This document shows positions 19,173 to 29,512 of a DNA stretch of 64,000 nucleotides, piece by piece. The translations under genes and the position numbers were made by a program. The number at the start of each line of letters is the position of its first letter. Position 1 is the stretch's first letter. Below the pieces are notes generated by a model. That model was not told the DNA's origin and did no database searches. It was given only the letters and a program-made list of their open reading frames with translations. Source of the stretch: Thermohalobaculum sp038528605 (GTDB lineage Bacteria; Pseudomonadota; Alphaproteobacteria; Rhodobacterales; Rhodobacteraceae); NCBI GenBank assembly GCA_038528605.1, contig JBCBEP010000004.1, positions 1 to 64,000 of the forward strand, read 5' to 3'.

Positions 19173-19251
19173 CACCCCCGCCCGCGCGCCGCCCCACCGC
19201 CGCCCCCACCCGCCCGCCCCGCGGCGGTGCGGCGGCGCGCGGGCGGGGGTG
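19173..19251. repeat. Long stem-loop with G-quadruplex-type loop, between convergent genes
   Basis: The two 29-base arms at 19173-19201 and 19223-19251 are complementary with a single mismatch. The 21-base loop holds four C-tracts at 19203-19220 (C5-A-C3-G-C3-G-C4), so the minus strand carries a canonical four-tract G-quadruplex motif. It fills the space between the M20 gene and the Crp/Fnr gene and could stop transcription from both sides. No U-tract is obvious. Elements of the same design occur at 35181-35243 and 57344-57420. Confidence 0.8.
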
Positions 19252-19258
19252 GGGAGTG

Positions 19259-19927
19259 TCAGAAGCCTGCGCGGTCCCTCAGGCCCATCACGTCGAGGAT
19301 CTCGAGGCGCCGCCCGTCCCGCTTGATTAGGCCGAGATCGCGCAGCTTCGACATCTCGCGCCCCACCGCCTCGCGCTGGGAGAAGATGAGGGCGGCGAGG
19401 TCCTGTTGCGTCGGCAGCGGTTCCAGCACCGCCGTCTCGTCCTCTTCTCCTGCGCCGGCGAGGGAGAGGAGTTCGGCTGCCAGCCGCTGCTCTGCATTCA
19501 GGGTGGTCACCGCGCGCATGCGGGCGGAGAGCGCGCGCACCCGGTCGGTGAGGTAGAGGATCACCGCGCGGGCGACGGCCGGCTCGCTCTCGAGCACGGC
19601 GCTGAAGCTTCGGGCGGAGAGGCGGGCGGTGCGGCAGGCCGTGAGGGCCAGCACATTGGTAGAGCGCGGCTGGCCATCGACAGCGGCGAGGATGCCGAAG
19701 CTCTCGCCCGTCTGAATGTCGGACAGCAGGACTTCCTTGCCCTCATCGGTGAAGGTGGCAGCTCGGGCGGTGCCTTCGAGGATGAAGAACACGTCGTCAT
19801 CCGTGTCCTCGTCGCTCACGATGAGCGCCCGGGCGGGGTATTGCGCCTCCTGCCAATGGGCGGCGAGGGCGGCGATGCCGGTGGGGCCGCAGCGGTCGAG
19901 CGTGCTGCCTTCGGGAAAGCCCGTCAT
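19259..19927 (-). CDS. Crp/Fnr-family transcriptional regulator
   Basis: A 222-residue regulator. The N-terminal cyclic-nucleotide-binding-like barrel spans about 1-120 (FFILEGTARAATFTDEGKEV, GESFGILAAVDGQPRSTNV). The C-terminal winged helix is at about 150-222 (TQQDLAALIFSQREAVGREM). The four N-terminal cysteines of FNR are absent and no clear heme ligand is seen, so the signal is unknown. The cAMP-contact residues of Crp are only partly kept. It lies convergent to the M20 gene, separated by a long hairpin. A palindrome TGACGTTAACGTCA lies about 100 bases upstream of its start. Confidence 0.88.
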   Translation of the reverse strand: MTGFPEGSTLDRCGPTGIAALAAHWQEAQYPARALIVSDEDTDDDVFFILEGTARAATFTDEGKEVLLSDIQTGESFGILAAVDGQPRSTNVLALTACRTARLSARSFSAVLESEPAVARAVILYLTDRVRALSARMRAVTTLNAEQRLAAELLSLAGAGEEDETAVLEPLPTQQDLAALIFSQREAVGREMSKLRDLGLIKRDGRRLEILDVMGLRDRAGF

Positions 19928-20026
19928 GTGGTCTCCGTCCTGTCTTCTGCGGAACCGTTTACACGGCGGTAGGCAACCTCATATCGGCGGATGTGGAACG
20001 CTGCCAAGAGTGATGCAGTCGATGAT

Positions 20027-20040
20027 TGACGTTAACGTCA
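20027..20040. promoter_or_regulatory. Perfect 14-bp palindrome, possible operator
   Basis: TGACGTTAACGTCA is a perfect palindrome within the 126-base gap between the flavoprotein stop and the Crp/Fnr start, so it probably belongs to the Crp/Fnr promoter. The ACGTnAACGT core resembles sites of some MerR-family (LiuR-type) or TetR regulators rather than a Crp site. The regulator is unknown. Confidence 0.45.
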
Positions 20041-20053
20041 GCTGCAACTCCGT

Positions 20054-21259
20054 TCAAGCGAGGCTCTTGAGCTCGTGCTCGGGGTCGCTGAGGCTTGAGG
20101 GGTCAGGGGTGATGCCGGCCTCGATCCAGCGCTTGCCCTGCATGTAGGCGCGGGGCTCGTTGATCGCGTCCACGGCGATCAGCCGCCCTTCGCGGAAGTA
20201 CCAGAGGGAGGCTGCGCCCTCTTTGCTGCCCGGGCGGCGGATGATCCGGTCGTGCCCCGTGCCGAGGCCGGCGATCTGGAGCTTGGTGTCGAACTGGTCG
20301 GACCAGAACCACGGGCTGGGGCGGTAGGGTGCGGTCTCGCCCAGCATGGCGGCGGCGGCATGCTCGGCCTGGTCGATGGCGTTCTGCACCGATTCGAGAC
20401 GGAGGCGGCCCTCGCCCCAGGGGAAGGACGCGCAGTCCCCCGCAGCCCAGATCGCCGGGTCCGAGCTGCGGCAGGTCTCGTCCGTGCGGATGCCGTTCTC
20501 GATGGTGAGCCCCGCGGCCTCCGCGAGCTCGGTGCCGGGGACGACGCCGATGCCGACGAGGGCGAAATCGACCTCCAGGGTGGTGCCATCGGTCAGCGTC
20601 GCGGCGAGGCGGCGTTCCTGGCCTGCCGCGAGGCGCTCAAGCCCGGTGTTCTCCCGGATATCGACGCCGTGGCGGCGGTGCAGGGCGCGCACGTCATCCG
20701 CGGTCTCGGCGCAGGCGACGCGGTTGAGGATGCGCGGTGCCATCTCGACAAGCGTGACCTCGAGCCCTCGGGAGGCGGCGACGGCTGCGGCTTCGAGGCC
20801 GATATAGCCCCCGCCGATGACGAGCGCCCGGCCGCCTGCCGCAACCAGCGGCGCCAGGGCGTCCGCATCCGCCAGGTCTCTCATCACGAACACGCCAGGC
20901 AGGGTGCCGCCCGCGGCCTCGGGCAGGCGCCGGGGGGTGGCGCCGGTGGCGATGAGGAGTGCGTCATAGGGCAGGCCGCGATTGGGGGTGGTCACGCTAC
21001 GGGCCGCTGGATCGATCGCCAGCGCAGGCTCGCCCGCCGCGAGCTCGATCCCGTTTTCGGCATAGAAGCTCTCGGGCTTGAGGTAGAGGCGCTCGCGGGC
21101 GAATTCGCCGAGGAGGTACTTCTTCGAGAGGGGCGGGCGCTGATAGGGCGGCACCGGTTCGGCCATCAGCATCGTGACCGGCCCGTCATGGCCCAAGGCG
21201 CGCAGCTTTGCCGCAGCGCTCGCCGCCGCCTGCCCGCCGCCGATGATCACGATCCGCAT
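20054..21259 (-). CDS. FAD/NAD-binding ferredoxin (rubredoxin/rhodocoxin) reductase-like oxidoreductase
   Basis: A 401-residue pyridine-nucleotide-disulfide-fold flavoprotein. The FAD motif VIIGGGQAAASAAAKLR is at the N-terminus. PYQRPPLSKKYL binds FAD, ATGATPR is next, then the NAD(P) motif GGGYIGLEAAAVAA, and later AAGDCASFPW. There is no redox-active CxxxxC pair, so it is the reductase type that passes electrons from NADH to a [2Fe-2S] ferredoxin or to a P450 system. The C-terminal reductase domain (PWFWSDQFDTKLQIAGL) is typical. No ferredoxin or P450 gene is adjacent, so the partner is unknown. Confidence 0.9.
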   Translation of the reverse strand: MRIVIIGGGQAAASAAAKLRALGHDGPVTMLMAEPVPPYQRPPLSKKYLLGEFARERLYLKPESFYAENGIELAAGEPALAIDPAARSVTTPNRGLPYDALLIATGATPRRLPEAAGGTLPGVFVMRDLADADALAPLVAAGGRALVIGGGYIGLEAAAVAASRGLEVTLVEMAPRILNRVACAETADDVRALHRRHGVDIRENTGLERLAAGQERRLAATLTDGTTLEVDFALVGIGVVPGTELAEAAGLTIENGIRTDETCRSSDPAIWAAGDCASFPWGEGRLRLESVQNAIDQAEHAAAAMLGETAPYRPSPWFWSDQFDTKLQIAGLGTGHDRIIRRPGSKEGAASLWYFREGRLIAVDAINEPRAYMQGKRWIEAGITPDPSSLSDPEHELKSLA

Positions 21260-21361
21260 GGGTTCACCTCCTTCGCCGCCTTTCGCACCTGAAGGCGGGT
21301 GGGGTCGGCTGGCAAGAGGGTGGGCGACGTTTCAGGTCGCGCATGGACGCCTCATGCAAAA

Positions 21362-21386
21362 GGGCGGCCGCGCGATGCGGCCGCCC
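21362..21386 (-). terminator. Rho-independent terminator of clpA
   Basis: A perfect ten-base-pair stem GGGCGGCCGC/GCGGCCGCCC with a five-base loop. On the minus strand it is followed by TTTTGC. It lies 22 bases past the clpA stop codon. Confidence 0.85.
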
Positions 21387-21407
21387 CTTCGGCATGCTGC
21401 TCGTGGC

Positions 21408-23738
<2,331 letters not shown>

Positions 23739-23919
23739 GCCCGTCTCCTATAGCGCCTCGATGCGAACGATTCTGGCAGCGAGCCGATGCCTTCGCTGCA
23801 GTCGCCCATTGAGAGTATGTTGGCGCCGTAATTCCTACGATCAAGCGAAACGTCGCGGTCTCCGCAGTCAGTCTTAGATGGGTGCATTGGTAGGGGTGCG
23901 CGGGCAAGCGGTTGCCCGT

Positions 23920-24288
23920 TCACTCCTTCTCCATGGTGCACTGCAGAGGATGCTGGTTCGACCGGGCGCAGTCCATCACCTGCGTCACCTTGGTCTCGGC
24001 AACCTCGAAGGGGTATACGCCGACGACGGCGACGCCCTTGTTATGCACGGTCAGCATGGTCTCGACCGAGCGTGCATGATCCATGTTGAAGAACCGCTGA
24101 AGCACATACACAACGAACTCCATCGGCGTGTAGTCGTCGTTCAGCATCAACACCTTATAGAGCGATGGGCGCTTCGTTTTCGCGCGCGTCTTCGTGGCGA
24201 TCCCAGTGTCGCCATCGCCGTCGCCGTCCTGCTTATCAGGACCGGCGCGCACGATCAGTGCTGCGGCGCCACGCGGAAGGCTCTGCAT
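23920..24288 (-). CDS. clpS: ATP-dependent Clp protease adaptor ClpS
   Basis: A 122-residue adaptor that binds N-degron substrates and delivers them to ClpA. The core is PSLYKVLMLNDDYTPMEFVV, followed by VLQRFFNMDHARSVETMLTV, both standard ClpS signatures. The N-terminal extension (about 45 residues, rich in Asp/Gly and Lys/Thr) is the flexible part that enters the ClpA pore. The ATG at 24286-24288 gives a normal length; the frame stays open upstream, so the exact start is less certain. It precedes clpA by 181 bases. Confidence 0.95.
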   Translation of the reverse strand: MQSLPRGAAALIVRAGPDKQDGDGDGDTGIATKTRAKTKRPSLYKVLMLNDDYTPMEFVVYVLQRFFNMDHARSVETMLTVHNKGVAVVGVYPFEVAETKVTQVMDCARSNQHPLQCTMEKE

Positions 24289-24467
24289 GCGGAGTATAAT
24301 CCGTGACCGACTGTTTCGAGCCGCAGGATATAATTGCTCGCACGCCGAGGGGAAGAGGCGATCGGGGCCTAAAGCGCAACGGAGCGGCAACGCCATGCGC
24401 TGCCGCTCCGTGCTGTATCGCTCGCCGGGCGGGGCCGGGGTGAACCAGCCCTCGCGATGGCGATGCA

Positions 24468-24893
24468 TCAGGCCGTCTTGAAAAGCTCGGTCGACGCATT
24501 CACGCGCGCGGTGATCGGCGCGGTCGTGTCCTTCGCAGCGGCCGCCATCAGGTCAGCCAGCTTGTTCGCGCCGCTCACCATCGTGTCCATCGTGGACTTG
24601 GTGAACTCGGTCTGCTTCTCGAAGTACTCCGTGACCGACTTCGCGCCCGTCATTTCCTTCGCAGCGGCCAAGCCGTCCTCGTAGGACTTCTTCTGGAGCG
24701 CCATGATCTCGGCATTGATGCCTTCGAACGCCTTCGCGGCGATCCGGCCAGACTCAACGAACGCCTCGAAGTTCTGCTGACCGAAACCCGCCATCTCGTT
24801 CGCGGACTTCTGCATCTTCTCGACGTTTTCCTCGACCGCCTTGGTGGCCTCGGCGGCGAACTCTTCGACCTGCTTGGTGGTCTTGTCAGCCAT
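24468..24893 (-). CDS. Phasin family protein (PHA granule-associated)
   Basis: A 141-residue helical, amphipathic protein that coats polyhydroxyalkanoate granules. Typical segments are VEEFAAEATKAVEENVEKMQ, MAGFGQQNFEAFVESGRIAA and TEYFEKQTEFTKSTMDTMV, matching the phasin_2 pattern. Ala, Lys and Glu content is high and no Cys is present. The start at 24893 has a strong AAGGAGG site eight bases upstream. The upstream region carries two TGCAGTGC repeats likely bound by a PhaR-type repressor, which would link expression to PHA accumulation. Confidence 0.9.
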   Translation of the reverse strand: MADKTTKQVEEFAAEATKAVEENVEKMQKSANEMAGFGQQNFEAFVESGRIAAKAFEGINAEIMALQKKSYEDGLAAAKEMTGAKSVTEYFEKQTEFTKSTMDTMVSGANKLADLMAAAAKDTTAPITARVNASTELFKTA

Positions 24894-24966
24894 AATGAAC
24901 CTCCTTGGTTCGGCATCCGGTTTCCGTTGCAGCCCTCGCTGCACACGGAGAACATGGGAAGAATGC

Positions 24967-24997
24967 TGCAGTGCGTCAAGGCAAAATGGTGCAGTGC
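24967..24997. promoter_or_regulatory. TGC-rich direct repeats upstream of phasin, probable PhaR-type operator
   Basis: Two copies of TGCAGTGC (24967-24974 and 24990-24997, 23 bases apart) lie about 75-105 bases upstream of the phasin start codon. PhaR repressors of Paracoccus and Rhodobacter bind TGC-rich sequences before phasin genes, so these are a plausible operator. Which regulator binds here is inferred. Confidence 0.5.
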
Positions 24998-25028
24998 ACA
25001 AAAAATCTCGAGACGCCACTGCGCCACA

Positions 25029-25061
25029 GCCGGTGGCAAATCAGGAAACGCCGGTGGCAAA
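25029..25061. promoter_or_regulatory. Direct repeat GCCGGTGGCAAA x2 in the divergent phasin/dac region
   Basis: Two exact 12-base copies, GCCGGTGGCAAA at 25029-25040 and 25050-25061, start 21 bases apart, close to two DNA turns. They lie in the 274-base divergent region, about 110 bases upstream of the carboxypeptidase start. This spacing would suit a regulator binding one DNA face. The binding protein is unknown. Confidence 0.4.
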
Positions 25062-25167
25062 AAGCGATTCTCTCAGCGAGTCCGACGTGTTACGGTCGAT
25101 TCCACAATGATAAGCGGACTGGGCATAGACCCGGCCGGGTGAGGCAGTTTCTGATACGGGGGACACC

Positions 25168-26445
25168 ATGGCGCTGGTCAGCCATCGGGTAGTCGGGGTG
25201 TTGATATGTGCGTTCCTGCTGGCGGCGGGGCTTGGTGCCCAGCCTGCTGCAGCCGCACCCTATGCCGGCATTGTCATGGATATGCGATCGGGCGACGTGT
25301 ACTACGCCCGCAGCGCGGATCGGCGGCAGCATCCGGCGTCGCTCACCAAGATGATGACGCTCTACATGACGTTCGAGGCGCTCCAGAAAGGGCAGATTTC
25401 GCTCGATCAGCGCGTCCGCGTCTCGCGCCATGCCGCACGGCAGCCAGCGTCGAAGCTCTATCTTCGGCGCGGCCAGAGGGTGCGGATCCGGGACCTTATC
25501 CGGGCAACCGCCATCAAGTCCGCCAATGATGCGGCCATGGTGCTGGCGGAGACGGTGGGGGGCAGCCAGAAGCGCTTCGGCCAGCTCATGACCGCGAAGG
25601 CCCGTGAGCTCGGCATGAAGAACTCCACCTTCAAGAACCCGCACGGGCTGACCCAGAAGGGTCATCTCTCCACGGCACGGGACATGGCGATCCTCGCCCG
25701 CCACCTGTTCTATGATTTCCCCCAATACTACAACGTCTTCGGCAGGAAGACGCATATGGCTGCGGGGAAACGGATCCGGACCACCAACCGCCTCCTCGCC
25801 ACGTATCGCGGTGCCGAGGGCATGAAAACGGGGTACACCCGCGCCGCCGGCTACAACCTCGTCTCGATCGCCAAGCGCGGGAACGAGCGGGTGATCGCCG
25901 TGGTGATGGGCGGCAAGAGCACGCGCACGCGGAACGCGCAGTCCGCCAAGCTGCTGGACCTGGGCTTCCGCAAGGCGCCGACGCGGGTGGCGGTGAAGAA
26001 GCCCTCCAAGCGCTCGCGCGGGAAAAACGTGCTCGTGGCGCGGGCGCCGCTGCCGCCCATTCGGCCGGGCATGCGGGCGACGGGCGTGGCGGCCATCGCC
26101 CGGGCGCTTGGCCCCGCACAGGCCGTGGCCGCTGTGCCCGCCTCAGCCTCCGCCATGGCGCCGCTCTATGCAGAACGCCCCCGCGCGCGGCAGGATCACG
26201 ACATCGCCTGGCAGCTTGCCCTTGGCAGCTTCAAGCGGGAGACGGACGCACTCGCGCTGATCGCTGCGCTTACCCTGGCCGAGCCGAAGGCGCTCAAAGG
26301 GGCGGACATGAAGATCACCAGCGCCAAGGCGCGCGGCGCCACGCGCTACCGGGTGGAGGTGAAGGGCCGCGTGCCCATGCCGCCCGCCCGCGCCTGCGCC
26401 CAGCTTGCGGAGATCGAGAGCAACTGCCTCAAGATGAAGTTCTGA
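25168..26445 (+). CDS. D-alanyl-D-alanine carboxypeptidase with C-terminal SPOR domain
   Basis: A 425-residue S11-family penicillin-binding protein that trims the terminal D-Ala from peptidoglycan stem peptides in the periplasm. A signal peptide ends near PAAAAPYAG. The catalytic SxxK is Ser58-Lys61 (ASLTKMM), SxN is Ser118-Asn120 (KSANDAAM), and KTG is at 220 (MKTGYT). A basic Pro/Ala linker follows, then a SPOR-like domain from about residue 345 (AWQLALGSFKRETDAL), which binds denuded glycan at the septum. The C-terminal membrane anchor of DacA is absent, replaced by SPOR, a layout common in alphaproteobacteria. Confidence 0.93.
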   Translation: MALVSHRVVGVLICAFLLAAGLGAQPAAAAPYAGIVMDMRSGDVYYARSADRRQHPASLTKMMTLYMTFEALQKGQISLDQRVRVSRHAARQPASKLYLRRGQRVRIRDLIRATAIKSANDAAMVLAETVGGSQKRFGQLMTAKARELGMKNSTFKNPHGLTQKGHLSTARDMAILARHLFYDFPQYYNVFGRKTHMAAGKRIRTTNRLLATYRGAEGMKTGYTRAAGYNLVSIAKRGNERVIAVVMGGKSTRTRNAQSAKLLDLGFRKAPTRVAVKKPSKRSRGKNVLVARAPLPPIRPGMRATGVAAIARALGPAQAVAAVPASASAMAPLYAERPRARQDHDIAWQLALGSFKRETDALALIAALTLAEPKALKGADMKITSAKARGATRYRVEVKGRVPMPPARACAQLAEIESNCLKMKF

Positions 26446-26488
26446 CCGGGGAGCGGGCCTGCGCGCCCGCACTTTTCAGAACATGAAG

Positions 26489-26518
26489 AAGGCCGGCGCA
26501 CCCATGGTGGCCGGCCTT
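26489..26518. terminator. Bidirectional terminator between dac and rpmE
   Basis: AAGGCCGG at 26489-26496 pairs with CCGGCCTT at 26511-26518, with extra inner GC pairs possible. On the plus strand a short T-run follows. It lies in the 126-base gap between the convergent carboxypeptidase and rpmE genes. Confidence 0.65.
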
Positions 26519-26571
26519 TCCTATGTGCACACGAAACTTGGAAGACGCGCCGACTTCCCGCGGCGCGCGGA

Positions 26572-26793
26572 TCAGAAGCCGAAGCCCTCGAACTTCTTCT
26601 TGAACTTCGAGACGCGGCCGCCCGTGTCCATCAGGCGCTGCGAGCCGCCGGTCCAGGCCGGGTGCGCGCTGGGGTCGATGTCGAGGGTCAACGTGTCGCC
26701 CTCCTTGCCCCAGGTCGAGCGCATCTCGACGCTCGAGCCATCGGTCATCTGCACCTTGATCGTGTGATACTCGGGATGAATCTCGGCCTTCAT
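26572..26793 (-). CDS. rpmE: 50S ribosomal protein L31 (bL31)
   Basis: A 73-residue protein starting MKAEIHPEYHTIKVQMTDG and including DPSAHPAWTGG and DTGGRVSKFKKKF, clear bL31 features. The zinc-binding CxxC motif is absent, so this is the cysteine-less form usual in many alphaproteobacteria. The start is at 26791-26793; upstream in-frame residues are not bL31-like. It is transcribed alone, convergent with the carboxypeptidase gene. Confidence 0.95.
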   Translation of the reverse strand: MKAEIHPEYHTIKVQMTDGSSVEMRSTWGKEGDTLTLDIDPSAHPAWTGGSQRLMDTGGRVSKFKKKFEGFGF

Positions 26794-27061
26794 CGCTCGC
26801 GTCCTTCGCTCTTCCGCCCGCGCCCGTCGCACGGCGCATGCCGGGGGTCCCGGCCAAAATACCATTTCGAAGCAGGGGGCATTCGCCGCCGCTCGGGAAC
26901 CGGGCGCATACGCGATCCGTGACCGGTGGGCAAGCCCTCTATGCCCGGTTTCGCCGTGCTCCCTGCAATGCCGCGCCGCACGGGGTGACAATTATCTCAA
27001 CACGTTTCGTTCGACGCTCTATCCTGTGCACCGTGCAACCTTGGATGATGCCTTGGACGGG

Positions 27062-28030
27062 ATGCCCGAAGACGCGGCGGTCGCACGCCGGATTGCCCTC
27101 AAATCGCCCGGGGATGGGTTCGACTACCCGGTGTTTGTCGAGCGCATGCTGGTCGGCGAAGGGGAGCGTGTCGCCGCCGGGCGGCCCTTTGCCATCGTGG
27201 TCAGTGCGCGCCAGCGTCGCCGGGTGCTCGCGGCGCCCATGGATGGCGACATCGTGGAGATACGTCACAGCTACGGCGCGACCCTGCCGCGACAGGACGT
27301 GCTGGCTGTTCTGGAGACATTTGCGCCCCTCCCTCAGCGTCCCGCCTCAAAGCAGCCAGCCCCCGAGCGTCCCGCCCCAGAGCCCGGAGCACGCGCGAGC
27401 AGCACGGCACATCAGGCACGGCGGGACGGCCCCACCGACAAGAAGCACGGATTCGCCGACCGCCCGCGCCAGCCCATGGCGGCCGCAAGTGCCGAGGCGG
27501 AGGCGGATCCGCTCGCAGAGAAGCTGAAGCAGCGCTCGGCTGCCGGCCACGCCGTGGCGCCCGCGGCGAGCCCCGCGGCACGCCCTGCGCGCGCCCGGCC
27601 GCCGGTGCGTGATGTTCTGCGGGTCGCGACGCCCGGCTTTGTGAATGGCGGTGGCACCACCGCAGAGACGCCCACCAGCGGTGGCCTCCTCGGCGTCTTC
27701 GTCACCGCCCTCACCCTTCTGCCCATCGTCTTCATGCTGGCGGCGCATGCCGGGTACGCGCTGCCGACTTACCAGAACGTGATCCTGCTCCTGCCCATCG
27801 CGCTCACGATCGGCACGCTCATGGCGCTCACGGTCCTCTTCCACACCCGCACGCGGCTCGGGCGCCGGATCGGCGAGACAGCGCTTGGCCTTGGCATGGG
27901 GGCTGTGCTTGTGGTCGTGATGCACGGTCTCTTCTACCTGGCGCACACGCCCGGCGTTCTCGAATTGCGCGCCGAGATCGAACTGCCAGCCCTCACCGCG
28001 TTTATTCGCGACCAGTTCGACGCGCCCTGA
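27062..28030 (+). CDS. Membrane protein with N-terminal biotin/lipoyl-like domain, unknown function
   Basis: A 322-residue protein with three parts. Residues about 5-85 look like a biotinyl/lipoyl-type or HlyD-like barrel sandwich (ERMLVGEGERVAAGRPFAIV then AAPMDGDIVEIRHSYG), but the modified Lys is not present. A long Pro/Ala/Arg-rich, probably disordered linker spans about 90-205. The C-terminal part has three hydrophobic segments (GLLGVFVTALTLLPIVFMLA and two more) and ends with a short periplasmic or cytoplasmic tail. No family is recognised. An in-frame GTG at 27026 could add 12 residues. The next gene is 118 bases downstream on the same strand and also encodes a membrane protein. Confidence 0.65.
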   Translation: MPEDAAVARRIALKSPGDGFDYPVFVERMLVGEGERVAAGRPFAIVVSARQRRRVLAAPMDGDIVEIRHSYGATLPRQDVLAVLETFAPLPQRPASKQPAPERPAPEPGARASSTAHQARRDGPTDKKHGFADRPRQPMAAASAEAEADPLAEKLKQRSAAGHAVAPAASPAARPARARPPVRDVLRVATPGFVNGGGTTAETPTSGGLLGVFVTALTLLPIVFMLAAHAGYALPTYQNVILLLPIALTIGTLMALTVLFHTRTRLGRRIGETALGLGMGAVLVVVMHGLFYLAHTPGVLELRAEIELPALTAFIRDQFDAP

Positions 28031-28148
28031 CCAAAAACTGCCAGATCTTCGTTTCTTTCGGAAAACCGGGCCTGAAGTTGATGCCGTTGCGTGCCAGCGA
28101 TCAGGAGGTGCGCTATCTGTCGCTCATCGCTCTTGGAGATATTGCAGC

Positions 28149-29480
28149 ATGCTTCCGGATCTTCTCGCAGGCTCTCTCGGTTTTGTCGGCGTGATTGCGC
28201 TGAGCGCGGTGGTTGCCGGCGTGCTCCTGAACCGCGGGCGTGTGGCCGCATCCGTCTCCACCAAGCTGCTCGTCGGATCGGTGCTCGGCCTCGGGGTGAC
28301 CGTGACGGAATACTTCCCGGTCGGATCGACGGATTTCGGGCAGCTCGATGCGGTCCCCGCCGGCGTGCTGGCCTCAGCCGCTTTCGGTGGGATCACCGCG
28401 GCGGCGGCCACGGCACTTATCGCGGAAGGCGGTTTGCTCCTCAAAGGGGATGTCGATCCGTGGTCGCGCCTCGCACCGCTCCTGGCCCTGGTCGTCGGTG
28501 TCGCGCTCGCGCGGGTCAACCGCGTCAAGCCGCCAAGTCCGGCAGAGCTGGCGGCACCTGTGGTGCCCGCCATCAATGCGCTCCGGCTGCGCCTCGTAAG
28601 CCTGCCGGAGGGGCGCTGGCGTGCGGTGGGCATGCTGGTCGCGGCAACCTGCCTGTTTGGCGCCTTCCACCTCCTCGTGCCTGCAGTCGATGCAGCGGGC
28701 GGTGCGGCGTTCTATCTTCTGCTCAACCTTCTTTCGCTCGCGGTCATCCTGGTCATTCTCGGCCATTTCTCAGCGCTCACGGTGGACGACCTCGGGAATC
28801 TGCTCGCTGCTGGGCCGCTTCAGACTTCTCCTGCGGGCGCTCCGGTCGGTCAGGTCGGATTGCCGGGGATGGGCGGCCAGCCGCTCGCGCGAGAAGGTGG
28901 CGCCGGCCTGCCGTCGGGCATCGACCCGCTCGTCGCCGGTTTCGCGGACCCAGCGGGACCGCGCATCATTGAAACGCTCCAACCGGTCGTCCTTCGCAAG
29001 ATGCTGGCCGAAAGCGTCGCTGCCGGGCAGCTGGACTGGCTCGATGCAGGCCTGGAGGGCGATGTGGTGATCGACAGGGATCTGGACCGAACGGTGCTCG
29101 CTGTCCCCGCGCATCTTCGCACCGCCGTTGAGGGGATGATCGCCCTTGCGATCGCCGACAGCGATGACGGCGCGCTGCGGGTCACGGCGCGTGCCGGGCT
29201 GGAGGCGCCGGAAGATCACCTTCAGCTCATCCTCACGGTGTCGGACGAAGGGCGGGGCACGGCGGAGGGCGACCGGGCGGCCGCGGGCCCTCTGGCGGGC
29301 AGGGGCGACGCTGCTGCCGAAGGCGGGCTTGCCGGGATCGCGCCCTACCGCTTCCTCGTGGAGCAGATGGGCGGCACGCTCCGGTCAGTCAGCGTGCCCG
29401 GCGTGGGTACCACGGCGCGGCTCGAGCTGACGCTGCGCCACGCCGCTGCGACCCCACTGCCAGAGAGCGCGGGGGCGTAA
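28149..29480 (+). CDS. LytS-like membrane protein with degenerate histidine-kinase ATPase domain
   Basis: A 443-residue protein. The N-terminal half has several membrane spans (LLVGSVLGLGVTVTEYF, DAVPAGVLASAAFGG, LLALVVGVALARV and others) and resembles the 5TM/LYT input region of LytS-type sensors. The C-terminal part ends like a HATPase_c domain: LTVSDEGRG as a G1-like box, AGIAPYRFLVEQMGGTL, then GVGTTARLELTL. No dimerisation His box is visible, and the N box at LRTAVEGMIALAI lacks the usual Asn, so kinase activity is doubtful. No response regulator is adjacent. Its partner and signal are unknown. Confidence 0.65.
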   Translation: MLPDLLAGSLGFVGVIALSAVVAGVLLNRGRVAASVSTKLLVGSVLGLGVTVTEYFPVGSTDFGQLDAVPAGVLASAAFGGITAAAATALIAEGGLLLKGDVDPWSRLAPLLALVVGVALARVNRVKPPSPAELAAPVVPAINALRLRLVSLPEGRWRAVGMLVAATCLFGAFHLLVPAVDAAGGAAFYLLLNLLSLAVILVILGHFSALTVDDLGNLLAAGPLQTSPAGAPVGQVGLPGMGGQPLAREGGAGLPSGIDPLVAGFADPAGPRIIETLQPVVLRKMLAESVAAGQLDWLDAGLEGDVVIDRDLDRTVLAVPAHLRTAVEGMIALAIADSDDGALRVTARAGLEAPEDHLQLILTVSDEGRGTAEGDRAAAGPLAGRGDAAAEGGLAGIAPYRFLVEQMGGTLRSVSVPGVGTTARLELTLRHAAATPLPESAGA

Positions 29481-29512
29481 GGCAAGCCCCGCCGCCGCTC
29501 AGCCGGCGCGGT

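Noticed and set aside
25206..25529. Alternative frame inside the D,D-carboxypeptidase gene
   Set aside because: The main frame has the full SxxK, SxN and KTG set. The alternative is a shadow.
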